Assembly (NCBI GenBank): GCA_002633005.1
Contig: NMRA01000056.1
Location: 443,165 to 507,164, forward strand
Direction: 5' to 3'
Length of the DNA stretch: 64,000 nt
Source of the DNA: Phoronis australis
Taxonomy: Eukaryota > Phoronida > Phoronidae
In this document: positions 33,861 through 45,232 of the stretch, in pieces
How positions within the stretch are numbered: position 1 is the stretch's first letter
Layout of the letters: every line of letters begins with the position of its first letter
Notes under the pieces: generated by a model
Seen by the model: the letters and a program-made list of their open reading frames with translations, nothing else
Told to the model about the DNA's origin: nothing
The model's database searches: none
Program-made: the position numbers and the translations under genes

Positions 33861-35933
33861 TCATTAGCGGTATGTATGAAGTGGCGTGTATGAGGACCAA
33901 TGTTATCGAAACTGGTCTGTGGCTTTACAACCTTCAAAATCGCCGGGTTGGTGGAAAAAATAAAAGTAGAAAAGTCTTCGCTTTTGTAAGAGTTAAGGCA
34001 AGACACCAAACTCACAAACTGACAAGAACAAAGATGAAAATTAATCGCTTTCATTTCCAAGTTGTCTATCAAAGTACATTAAATGTGTTCAAATGTTTAA
34101 CGAAATTGTTCGCGAAAGTCGGTCAAAATTTTATATGAAGTCCTATAGTGTGGAATGCAGTTAATTCACTTAGTCAGTAAAAAGTTAGTCGTGAAAACAC
34201 TTAGTCAGTAAACAGTTAGTTACGAAAAAAGTTTAATTCACTGAAATTAAGTTTTAACTTTCAATTGAAAAATCAAACGGTATAATTAGTTTTGTGTCGT
34301 CAGGAAAATTCGTGTTTTTTTGTTTCTTTTAATAATTCTTTCCACCAGCCCAAATTTCTGGGAAACATCAGGGCCCGGTCTCTAATCTTTGTACTCGAAA
34401 CGAACTCGAAACTATTTTTGGGAATTTCTTTGCTCCTTTTGTGCGAACTTAAGATAATTGGTTATCAGACTGTGCTCGAATACATTATAGTTTATGCATA
34501 GGAGTTTCTAGTTCAAGTTTGCCCTTGAAGACCCTTATATTCGTGCTACAAACTCGAGTAAAAACTCGAAATTTCGAGTTCAAACTAGCTCTGGTACATT
34601 GGTTTGACATAGTGATACATTATTGAGAAAACCTGTCCTGTGAAAGAAAGCGTTTTTCAAAATCAAAATTCAATTGTCATGGTAAAATTTTCAAGATATG
34701 AATATGACACACGAGTTGTATGATTTCAATTTAAAAGGTCAAGTTTATTGTTGTTTTGACATACAATATAAATCACTGCGTCTAATTTTTTTCGATAAAT
34801 ATGAGAGTGCGCATGCACTTAACAGTGGCGTTGTTTCTGCGCCAAGTTCTGACACAAAAACGAAACACTATTTTCCGGATTTTGAGCAAACGTTCTCCCG
34901 CAATTAAAAAGACCATTGCACATTTTATCCTGACAAATAATTCACAAGGACGCGCTTGTTGTTGTTATAACTTAATATATAACAACTTTCATTTCATAAC
35001 ACACTACTTCTGATATAATTATCTAAACAGTACTGTACAAACGACATGCTGTTAAATTTAAACATATCTCACCTCTCTTTGTCAGACTTTTAACTTGCAA
35101 TTTTTCGAGTAAAGCAGAAATATCAAAAAATCCTTCAGCAGGCCTCCACGTTAAGATTTAATTTCATTCTTGGCGGACTTTTACGCCTTGCTCGGCGTAT
35201 CCGACGTTTTAAGCCTTTTTACAGCCCACAGGTATCTCAGGGTGATTCACAAATACGTGATAACGAGTCCCACGATAATTGGCGAGATTACAGCAGATCG
35301 GATACGATGGCACTGCGTCGAGTCAACATTGAATCACATTATTAGCTTCGGAGTTGAACTTGTTGCACCGGGGGGTACTCATAGGTGACGTGTATGAATT
35401 GTACTGCTGCATCTTGATTTTTACAATAAATGAGCCTTTTATGGATATCCTAGTTTTGCAAGTGTACAAAATGTCAAAAGTAGTAGAGTGCCCCCCAGGG
35501 TGGCACCGTTCCAGTCTGCTGTGGGTGACGTCCACGCGCTAATGCCATTGACCGCATTTTCCATTGTTTAAAATACTGGACACATTTTTGTGTGGTTAGT
35601 TAATGATAATTACCGTTTGTCAAAATATGAAAACAATTTGCGATCAGGTGGTTAAAATATTTAATGTGACTTAGCGTATAAGCCACTTCTACTGAAATCT
35701 TCACTGCTCAAATGAACACTGATAATGTAGCACAAGCAGGCCCGCTTTTTAAAGAGAAAAGGCTCACTAAAATAATATTTTTATAATAAATGAAAATAAC
35801 TGTTCTAAAAATAAACTTCGGCTAACTTTGAAGTATCGTTATATTTCCAGAACTTGACCAAAAAAACAGCGTGAAATTCGTCACCTGTCGTTGTATTCGT
35901 AGCTGTTGAAACACATCCTTGGATGTCAGCGAA
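33861..35933. other. No gene recognised; one short palindrome
   Basis: A perfect 18-base palindrome (AACTCGAA/ATTTCGAGTT) lies at 34563-34580 among several CTCGAA repeats. Similar CTCGAA-rich text occurs near 16920-16990. No exon was supported. Confidence 0.5.
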
Positions 35934-36060
35934 AATAATGACATTAATAATGATAATAATAATTGTAATAATAATAATGGTGATGGTGATGACGATGATG
36001 ATGATGATGGTGGTGATGATGATGATGATGGTGGTGATGGTGATGATTATGATGATGATG

Positions 36061-36091
<31 letters not shown>

Positions 36092-36290
36092 CGATGATGA
36101 TGATGATGATGATGGTGATGGTGATGATGATGGTGATGGTGACGATGGTGATGATGGTGATGATGACATAATAATAATAATAACAATAATAATAATAATA
36201 ATAATGGCAATAGAGATAGCAATAGTAAATAATAATAGTAATAATAATAATAGCAATAATAATAATAACAATAATAATGAATTTTGTTTA
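35934..36290. repeat. Long GAT/GGT and AAT microsatellite
   Basis: More than 350 bases of trinucleotide repeats: AAT, then GAT with GGT variants, then AAT/AAC. Long frames on both strands here (poly-Asp, poly-His, poly-Met) are products of the repeat and not genes. Confidence 0.95.
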
Positions 36291-36526
36291 TTTCCTTGTT
36301 GTACAAGAGACCTCCGGCTGCACAATTATACAATGCAATATAATACAATGCAATATAATACAATGCAATACAATTGAAAAAACGCACGTATCTTCATCAT
36401 CCTTTCTGTTACACCTGCTGCTAACAAACACCTTGTTAAGTCTAAATTAGGACACTTCAACATGGCATATACTAAGGTTATTTCACAGTTAATGCTTATT
36501 ATGTTGAGTCTTAAATCGTCAGAGAT

Positions 36527-36530
36527 AATA

Positions 36531-36572
<42 letters not shown>

Positions 36573-36625
36573 GTGATGGTGATGGTGATGGTGATGGTGA
36601 TGGTGATGGTGATGATGATGATAAT
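36527..36625. repeat. (ATG)n/(GTGATG)n microsatellite
   Basis: A second trinucleotide array 240 bases beyond the first. It shifts from pure ATG to the hexamer GTGATG and back. A short imperfect GAT run also lies at about 36718-36745. Confidence 0.95.
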
Positions 36626-36745
36626 TATAAAAAGGATGAGGATGATGAGTACGATGATAGTTATAATATCAATAATGATATCGATATTGAAAATAATAAC
36701 AACAATAAATTGGTAACAATGATGATGGTGATTATGATGATGACA

Positions 36746-39155
36746 ATCAAGGCCCAATACAACGAAAAACACGAAAATTAACACCGAGAGAGGAAGACTT
36801 GACAAAAATGATCGGAACAGTAGACAGTTGTTTAATAATAAAAATGAGCTTTTGCTGACTTTCTTGGATTCACGGAGTAGGGGACTGTCTCTTAGTCAGG
36901 AGACAAAGAGCTCATCTATTGAACCTTTATAATGGTTTCTTTTACTATACTTCACTCTAATTTTGAGGGTTAAGTGCTAAAATAACGATGCGTTTGAAAA
37001 GAGAATGACTTAGCGCATGCGCCTATACTGTAGGATGTTTGAAAAAAAAAACGAATATTGAAGCAGCGAATGGATGGGCTTAAATACGGATGTGTACGGT
37101 CATAAGCCAACAGGTAGTCTACTGGGACCGACGGAAAGGGCGACAAACATTCCAAGTAAGTAATGCTATGGAGTAACCAAAACTTAGCAATTGGAGCTTG
37201 AAAGGTATGGATTTTTGTACTTTCAGTGCCGCCCTTACGCCCGACAGTTACAGACGTTTATGAGACGTAGGGCCTACTCTAATACTGGAGGAACTTTTGT
37301 CGTTGTACTTGAAAGAATTCTTATAGTTAAAAGTCACCTGTTGTTTTGTTATTTCATTTAAAATTGGAAGATTGTGTTTCCCAGGAAGGCCCCTGGATCT
37401 AAAGCTAGGTCCGGAATAATTGTCCTCCTTGTTTTTCTACGATTCAGATAACGAAAGCATACTTCAGCAAGTTTTATCATATTTTGTGTTCGGTGTTCGC
37501 TGTATTAATTAAACACTGACGCGGTTAAAAAAATTCAGAAAAAATCCAAAGAAACGCCAACTGTTTGTGTTTTATTGGTGGAGAAGTATTAACAAATTTC
37601 CCGACAGGGAGAAAATGAGATCAACTTCACAACCTCGTCTACATAACCTTGACTAGTAGTTATTTGACGGGAGGCGCCGATGTGGGTCACATTTTAACAA
37701 AGACACATTTTAGTCCACCAGTGCATGTGTTTGGTTAAAAGGATATCAAACTCGGTTTTGGCCTCTGAAAAGATATTAAAAACGACTTTTACATCCCGTT
37801 AGGACTGAAGCAAAGTAATGCTCTGTAACCCGCTCGACAACCCTCAAAAGTTTGGAGCAAAATTCGAAAACTTCTTTTACGAGATCTGCTAAACAGGCAT
37901 GCGAGACCTACGCTTTAGACCAGTTACACAGCTGTAAGACCACCCACCAAGAACCATACTATCTTATTCCTGATATTAGTGAGTGTGAGATTATCGGTTT
38001 TTAGTTAAATCCTGTTTATATCACTCAACAAGGAAAGCCTTACATCATGGTACATTAGCAGGTGACTGGACCGTGATTGATTAAAATCACCAAAACTGGG
38101 TTTACTTTCATTTTAATGTCAAATTCTTTTCACAAAGACTGTAAAAACAATCAAATGGAGCTGTCTTGTCTGGTATATTTTTATTAACAAATAGCCCACG
38201 ATAAAAACACACATTTCAAAGTACAAAATTTTAAATTCATCCAGTTAAGTACAAAGTTCAACAACTGAGATTTGGTGCCTTGCTTACACTCGCCTTTTTT
38301 AAAAGTTGTGTTTGAGAATTAGTAATTTTCTACAAACCACACACTTGAGCAATTGACCTATCGCAAGGTCCGCCCCCTTGCGAAATGTCGACAAACAAAC
38401 AATAAGTTTTACCCGGCAACGTGTTGTTTGTCGGGTAAAATGGCGGCTTGGAAACGAAGGTGTGTCAAGAATGCTCGTTCTAATTGGTCACTTAAGCCGT
38501 CATTCAGAGTCCTGGCGACAGGCCAATTGTGTCAAGAGATCTAGAAAGATCTGCAACAACCACAAAGAACAATATTCAAAGTTATTCAAACAACACCTTA
38601 AAGAGACACTACTGTTGCACAGCCAAAAATAATTATTGGGATTAATACTACATAGACTTTCTGAAGTTATGAGCTTTCTTGACCAGAGGTATAAACCCAT
38701 TGTTTTGAATTTCATCAGAAATTGCCAATTCCCGTGGATGTCAGCTAGGCGGCATTCACTGAGGTCAAGGTCATTTACTTTACAAGTTAAACGTGCTTAA
38801 AAAAGCTCTGTTAATTATCAAGTGTGACTTAATTTGTCAGTAGTCTAAGAGCGTTTTGGCTGTGAAAGCGAACAGTCCAGGTTCACTGAGACTGATTTCC
38901 GGCAATCACCTTTCTCGCTGATATCACTTTAAAAAGCAATGGAATGTTCAGTAAATGCTCAAAGTTGCTGTAAACTAGTATTTCCTAAAAATTAACAATT
39001 GGTGTAGGCCACTTACTAGTGTGTAACTGATTTCAAATTATTCCTTACTCGGGTTATACAGAATTTCTGGACTTGGGTAAAACTTGCAGTTTTTATTGCT
39101 ACTAGAAAAAATGACTAAATGTAACAAAGCCTGGTCTCTAGCTAACAAAGCCAGG
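36746..39155. other. No gene recognised
   Basis: Presumed intergenic between the LINE/microsatellite region and the ER-protein gene. A GTTTACCCGGCAA/TTGTCGGGTAAA inverted pair at about 38408-38440 is short and unassigned. Confidence 0.45.
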
Positions 39156-39403
39156 GGCCTGTTCCAAAAAACTGACTTACCTGGTAAGTTCATTTTTGAT
39201 TTAAGTCTAAAATTTGTCTCAACTTCCAAACTTTGAAACTTCCACATCCAGTAAGTTAATGAAAATTTAGACTTAAGTCAACAACTTACATCCCACTTAA
39301 TATTACGTTCTTGAAAATGACTAGAGACAAATTAAAGTTTTATCTTAAAATTGATCGAAATTGAAGATTTGTCTTAGCTAAGCCAGTTTCCTTGGAACAG
39401 GCC
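39156..39403. mobile_element. 248-bp TIR element, GGCCTGTTCCA family (copy 1)
   Basis: The terminal inverted repeats are GGCCTGTTCCAAAAAACTG and CAGTTTCCTTGGAACAGGCC, matching over about 19 bases. The interior contains AACTTCCAAACTTTGAAACT and CCACATCCAGTAAGTTA blocks shared with 49515-49825. Non-autonomous, with no coding sequence. Confidence 0.85.
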
Positions 39404-39460
39404 TCTGGTCACGAAATGTCAGTTAAACCCAAGCCCAGAAATTCTAAGTTTTAAGCTGAG

Positions 39461-39540
39461 ATAAGTTTTATAGCCGTAAGTGGTCTCAATCAGTAGTTAG
39501 TTTCTTTGACGAAGGTCCCAGGTTAACAGCAGCTTTGACG
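39461..39540 (+). repeat. Dispersed short repeat, family D (copy 3)
   Basis: Reads GTAAGTGGTCTCAATCAGTA, TTAGTTTCTTTGACGAAGGT and ACAGCAGCTTTGACG, following the family D consensus with several substitutions. Confidence 0.65.
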
Positions 39541-40163
39541 GAATAACCTTCACCAGTAAGCAGATGCAAAAATTTATGATACATACAAACGCTACGTAAC
39601 ATAATAAATCCGTGATATTCAAAACTTTTATCAGCTGTAAGAACAGTATAGAACAAAACTATTAAAAAATCAACATAGGAAATCTGAATTTCCATCAAAA
39701 CGTCATCAAGAACACTAAACTGAATCACAAGTAAAGTGTCACAAATTCATTCACTATTTTTCTTCACATTTCCATCATTATGCAGATGACTTCTATGAAG
39801 ACTGAAGAACTGCAGCATCAATCCAAAGATACAAAAGATCAACTTAAAGACTAGTATTAGAGATTGTGAACAGTCACTAGGAATCTACAGAATGAACATG
39901 GCAAACATAGACAAAGGAAGACATTTTACTTTTTCAGTACCAATGAAGCTGTTGGCAAATTCTGCATTGGTCCAGAGAATTTCGAGGTTATACACTACAA
40001 AACAAAAGTAATCGTACAAAATAATTTTCTCCTTCATGACGGGTTAATTCTGTTGGCGTAGACAAATTTTGCCTAACTCCGAGAAAATCTCTTGGTTTGA
40101 CCGGATCTGACAAATGCAAGTGAAGTTTCAATGTACAACTGGCCACATGATGTCTCTGAATCC

Positions 40164-43100
40164 CTACAGTTCATCGTGCGTCTCTGTGTTCTTAGACCTG
40201 TCAGCGACGTCGCGAATTTCAGGATGATACTCCTGCTCCACGTCATTCAACCGAAGATCGTCTTCCGTCAGATTTTCATCAAACTCTGCCTCCTTGAGCA
40301 GCGTGTTAATCATCTCCTCTGTGTTCTCATCCTCGCTGAACACCATGTCCATCTCTCCATCCTCGTTCAAGACCGTCTTATTACGATTCATCTCCTCGAT
40401 CTTGTTCAATATGCGGTCGCTCTCATCGCGCCGGGACTCGCGCGTCTGCTCAAACTCCTCGTCCGTCATCGATTCAAACTTGTCCTCTTCTTCCTCATGT
40501 TTTTCCTTGATCTGGAATCGCTTGCCTTCGATCGTTCGAATGTCCAGCATCTCCGCTTCTAATTGCTGATTGGCTTTGTTGTCTCCAGGCAACGTGTAGC
40601 GAAACTGGTTGTTGACAGAGAAAAGAAACTGCACAACGTGAGGGTAATCCAAGTCCCCCATCGTTTGACGATCAAATGCGATCGCGTTTACATCCGTTGA
40701 AAGACGACCATCAGAGGCCTTTGATGACTGGTCTCCTTTGATTACAAGGATGATTATGGTAGGGTACTCGAAGAACAGCGATTGGATGCCGAGGCTAGCC
40801 AAATCGTTCGTGGTCGGGTTTATGAGATGGGCAAAGTTGAAGTATTTATCAAAGCGAACAGCCAATGCTTTATTTAAACCACTCATTTCTGGCTCGTCTG
40901 GAATTAAAAGAAACAAAAATTGCTATCAGTGATTTAAGAAACTACAGTAACCCAGTTCAAGAGTATGAAATGAAAAATTTGACATCTTGAGGATGGATGG
41001 GGGAATGGCTAATGTATTGCCTACTTCACTGGCACCTTCAGACGTCGAAGTGTCATTTTGTTGCTGCCCATTTGACATCCCAAATACGAGCAAGAATTTT
41101 TAACCACACTAAGATACCATTGCCAATTTCAACATTTCAAATTGTCTCTTTTCTTTAATTTTCTACAATATTCCTGTGACAAATATTTATCCAATTACTT
41201 CTCAATGGTTTCAATTGCATGCTGTTCCTTTGATGGATACAAAAATTTACACCTGTTGCCCTCATCCTTGATTCACCAATAAAGAACCAGATGCCAGAGA
41301 CATACACCACTCTCTAATACCAATAGGCACAAGATTCGAGGCTAATACAATCAAACATGTCAAATGGCCTACTTTGAAACGGCATCTTGCAACATAGTGA
41401 TGACATATTGAAATACGCCGTGTAGTAGGATGTTTTGTGGGAAAATGAACAGCGCCACCTATAGTTTGGAAGATTTTAAGGTGCAAAGGGGTTTCAGTGT
41501 CTTTAAAAAAACTGTTTGCCATGCCGTCAAATTACCACGGTTATGTGGCGGGATACTCAACTGGCTCCTGCAAAAAAAGCCAGTGTCACAATTAATGTCT
41601 TTCAGAAATTCATATTGCTGACTGCAGCAGTCCTGATGAGCTATGGTATGAAATACCATTAAGGGTTCATTCATTCTCTTAGCATTTAAGATGCTACCAG
41701 TAAAAGCCACGGAATGTCTACAATGACTGCAGATTAACTTAGAAATCATTTTGAAAATGAAACCATTCTCTTGAGGAGCACAAATTTGAAAATTAATGAC
41801 GGATAATGACAATTCGTGCGACAATCTGCAAGCGCCAGTCAACTCCGATATTGAGTTTGTCAATTGAACAAAACAATGCAAATTTTAAGCTAAAAATATA
41901 TCTCGGGTAGAATGCATTAAATTTAAGCTGGTGTGAGTCCAACCTTTCACTACTTGATGACGTACTTCTTAACCTAACAGTGCATAGGCAGACCCCCCTT
42001 TTTTCTTGATTTTAGTGATATCAAATCTAGAATTTTCAAATTGTTGACTTGGATCCCCCTTTTTAAAAAACCCTTGATCTAACTCCCCTTTCAAAAAATC
42101 CTGGATCTTCCCCTACAGTGTTAATTACCTGTCAAGACGATCGCTGGAAATCGTGAAGGTGAGGAGCTATACGAGTCCAGAAGAAACTCTCGGAGATTAG
42201 CCGTGTTTAACTTCTGAATCTTGTTGGGAATTGACTTGATTGCCGCTTGTCGTGCTTCCATTGGAGATTTAACGTCCACAGCATTATTTACTTTGAATAT
42301 GTGATCTCCATGAGGAAACACTCTGGCGTGGTACTCGGTGCTGAATTTCTGAATTAAAGAATCAGTAAACAGAGGTTGTTGAAGCCGCCGTGAACCCGCC
42401 GTCTGTTAAACAAACTATGGGGAAATCTCACAAATTTTGGACAAACATAATTGAGAAAACTGATCTGTTTTTAATTTTCAAAAGCTTTGAAAATTAATAC
42501 CCATAATTTCTCCAAACATTGCTTGGTGATACCTAAGGTGTAGAACATAAGAATGATGAAGCAGTGGTACTTAACTTAAATTATGAAAAAAAAAACAAAA
42601 AATAAAATTTCAATTGTCTGCCAAACTTGGTTTTATATTGGAGACATTTTACCATAACCTTTGATTTAGACTGGAACGAAAATGGTCTAAAATTATTCCT
42701 TAAAGTTATGTAAGACCTTATGGACAAGTATATTTTGCAAAATATCTACAAAAGTTTAGATTTTAACTCAGTAAAAGCATCCGTATTCTGAACGTAGAAA
42801 GCCCAGTAGAATTTGATTTTTACCTTTTATAAACCTGCTCTTAATTGGATCATGTGACCATGCCTTTTCAGTACAATTTAACAAAAAGAAAGCTACATTT
42901 ATAGGCAAAACAACAATACCAATGAAACGACAAATTTCATTTGATATAAGCTTCAAGATGAAGTTTAAAAAGCACTATTTTTTTAATTATCATTTGTCCT
43001 CTTATGCAACTTGTAATATTTTTCACACCGACCATAAAAATTCTATTCGTAATACCCCTCATGCAAAAGTGGAATGCTTAAAAAACAATTCCTAACACTG

Positions 43101-44759
43101 CACTTTGCAGAACAGTGAATAAAACAGTATCTAAAAGTTTCATATAAACTGTATCAGCCATTTCGGACATTAAATTATTGTTTTAAAATTTTTAAACAGC
43201 ATATTTTAATAGTTCATGAAAAGTGCACTTGGTAGGGTTGTTTGAATTTTGGAAATCGTGCAAGAAATGTGATTTTAACAACCTAAAACTTTTAAAATGT
43301 TGTCATATTATGTTCTTCATTAATTCTGCTGGGTGTGCAACTTAATCAGGCCAATTACCAAACCACCAGGCAGCAGTTGGATTTTGAGGTAAGCCAAGTG
43401 TCATCATGCTATTCTTGGCATGTTCCTACCCAGATATATGGGCCCTCCCAATTAGATTTAAGCCCACAAATATTGACTAAGCCACACCCTGTAACAAAAA
43501 TGATGCAGTATTGAGTCAAATTTCCCCACATCAAAAGGAAGTTGCCGTGCCATCTAGTATTTAGGTCAGGAACCCGTCAGAATCAAGTGCAGCCTCAAAG
43601 GGAGAGCAGTAGAGTTTACAACACCAGTGTCACCTTTTGTCAAAAAATTGAAACTTAAACATGACTTTATTGACAGGTCTAATATCCAAAAATTTATAGA
43701 TTATAACTCAGTAGAAGTACATTCTTTGAAAGTAGAAATCCTGTAGAATTTGATTTTTTACTAGATCCCCAAACAACTATAATTTTTAAGACATGTTACC
43801 TTGTGCTTTTACTAAAATTTAGCAATTAATTATCACGTACAGGCATGCATATTCAGTCACCCAATTTTTCCAACTTACTTTATATAGACGCTGGCCAACA
43901 AAGCAGGAATGACTGCCCAGTTAAATCAAAATTCTGTAGTGACATCACATCAATACCTAATAACACATCACCAGTGCACTGTCACTGGACCAACTACTAA
44001 ACTGTTTTTTCCTATAGAACTTAAATAATAAGAACCATGCAGGGGCAGATCCAGGATTTTGAGTTGGGGGGGGGGGGGGCAGGNGGGGCAGGGCAGAGTA
44101 TTAGCCAGGTTTTTGCCCGCCAGACATTCACACCCCCCAGTACTGCCAAACGGAATCTGGGATAATTTTAGGGGGGCCATGGCCCCCTTGGCTTCCTCCC
44201 CCCTGAAATCTGCCACTGCCATGGTGCAAATAAGAAAGGTCCTGATTTGCAAACCACCATTGGTGACCTCTTCATCCGCTGCACTGGGCTTTACTGACTT
44301 GGTTCTCTTCACTACTCAGAATCTGGAATCATTAGTACATCTGACCACACAGTAAAAATCAATTCCCTAGTACCATGACTGTACATGACATTGCTAACTC
44401 AAACCGACTCCTGCTCCCACAGTAAGGCTTATTATACTTACCAAGGACCTCAGTAGTCCGTGCTCTTTCGTTTTATCTATCATACCCAACCAAAAGTGCC
44501 CCCTGGAGGTCGCTGCCATTGTTTTCCAACTTCTTGTCATGGTCCCATCATGTATAATCACAACCCACGTTTCCAGCGAATCGAGGACGACTTTGGAGAA
44601 ATTGCCGGTGGTCAAAATCGCTATATCAGAAAACCTTTCGTTGGGCGGGAAGTCGGGGTTTGCTTCAAACGACGACTGTGCATCGGGCATTTTGATGTCC
44701 AGAGCCGATGTGACCATCAAAAGTGTTGGAATCAGGGAAGAAACACATATGAATTTCAT
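40164..44759 (-). CDS. ER-resident HDEL protein with thioredoxin-like domain lacking CXXC
   Basis: Three exons: 44759-44442, 42348-42129 and 40897-40164, with phases matching (0, then 1), giving 423 aa. The start MKFICVSSLIPTLLMVTSA is a signal peptide and the C terminus HDEL is an ER-retrieval signal, so it acts in the ER lumen. Residues about 45-105 (FSDIAILTTGNFSKVVLDSL, ETWVVIIHDGTMTRSWKTMA) align by eye with a PDI a-domain. Where PDIs have W-C-G-H-C this has H-D-G-T-M, so no redox cysteines. Exon 3 starts like another thioredoxin fold and ends with a long charged, probably coiled or disordered, segment (EKHEEEEDKFESMTDEEFEQ) with acidic clusters that could bind calcium. I do not recognise a named orthologue. 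A chaperone-like or structural, non-catalytic PDI relative is likely. Confidence 0.85.
41985..42118 (-). mobile_element. Short TIR element, family B (copy 2)
   Basis: Matches 29338-29500 in opposite orientation (TTTAGTGATATCAAATCTAG, TTGACTTGGATCCCCCTTTT, CAAAAAATCCTGGATC). It lies in the second intron of the ER-protein gene, only about 10 bases from exon 2's donor. Confidence 0.7.
42349..44441 (-). other. First intron of the ER-protein gene
   Basis: A donor GTAAGT at 44441 and an acceptor TTTAATTCAG at 42349 bound 2.1 kb of AT-rich sequence. It contains a family A TIR element (44041-44220) and no other recognised feature. Confidence 0.8.
44041..44220 (+). mobile_element. Short TIR element, family A (copy 2)
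   Basis: Begins GGGGCAGATCCAGGATTTTG and ends CCTGAAATCTGCCACTGCC. The interior matches the reverse complement of 2341-2495. A poly-G run with an N at 44084 suggests a sequencing problem there. It lies in the ER-protein gene's first intron. Confidence 0.75.
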
Positions 44760-45224
44760 GTCTGGAAGTTTGAGCGGGCGTTCTAAACTAACTAAGCGTA
44801 CCCAAACTCAAAGACTCAAGATCCGGATCTCAATAGGCTACGTGTCTCTGTACGAGTGGTGCACTGCACCGCATTGTCAACACATTGGTCAAAAGTTTGG
44901 TCTGAATAGACATCCGGGTGCGTTTAACTTTGACCCAGTTGAGCTGTGCGATGCAATCCTTATTTTCAACAAACAGGCAACCTTTGCAATGCGATCGATC
45001 CTGCTTTTCTCGGTGATTGTCTCACGCACGCCTTACTAGAATTACCTTAACAACACAAAATTGATATTAATCATTGGGAATTCACAAAACAGCATTTTTG
45101 TAAACAACAACATACGGGTAATTTCGCACGCGACTCTCGGTGAATACCGCCATTTTGTAGCTGTAGAGCATTGCACAGAAATCTATCCTCTCAATCTTTC
45201 CTGTCATTTCTCGAGATTACAACC
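44760..45224. promoter_or_regulatory. Probable divergent promoter region
   Basis: Separates the minus-strand ATG at 44759 from a plus-strand ATG at 45225 that is followed at once by a strong donor. CCGCCATTTTG (about 45148-45158) resembles a YY1-type element often found near the start of TATA-less animal genes. The plus-strand 5' UTR would include CTCTCAATCTTTCCTGTC. Confidence 0.45.
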
Positions 45225-45232
45225 ATGGATCG
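45225..45232 (+). CDS. First coding exon of an unidentified plus-strand gene
   Basis: ACAACCATGGATCG|GTGAGTAATC: a good start context (A at -3, G at +4) followed after eight coding bases by a near-consensus donor, phase 2. Only Met-Asp and the first two bases of Arg are encoded here. The rest of the gene must lie downstream on the plus strand. See the tentative exon at 48258. Confidence 0.5.

Noticed and set aside
35170-35388. 72-aa plus-strand frame
   Set aside because: No domain, splice support or repeat partner.
35919-36805. Long Asp-, His-, Met- or Ser-rich reading frames
   Set aside because: Both strands are open because of trinucleotide microsatellites; no unique coding sequence flanks them.
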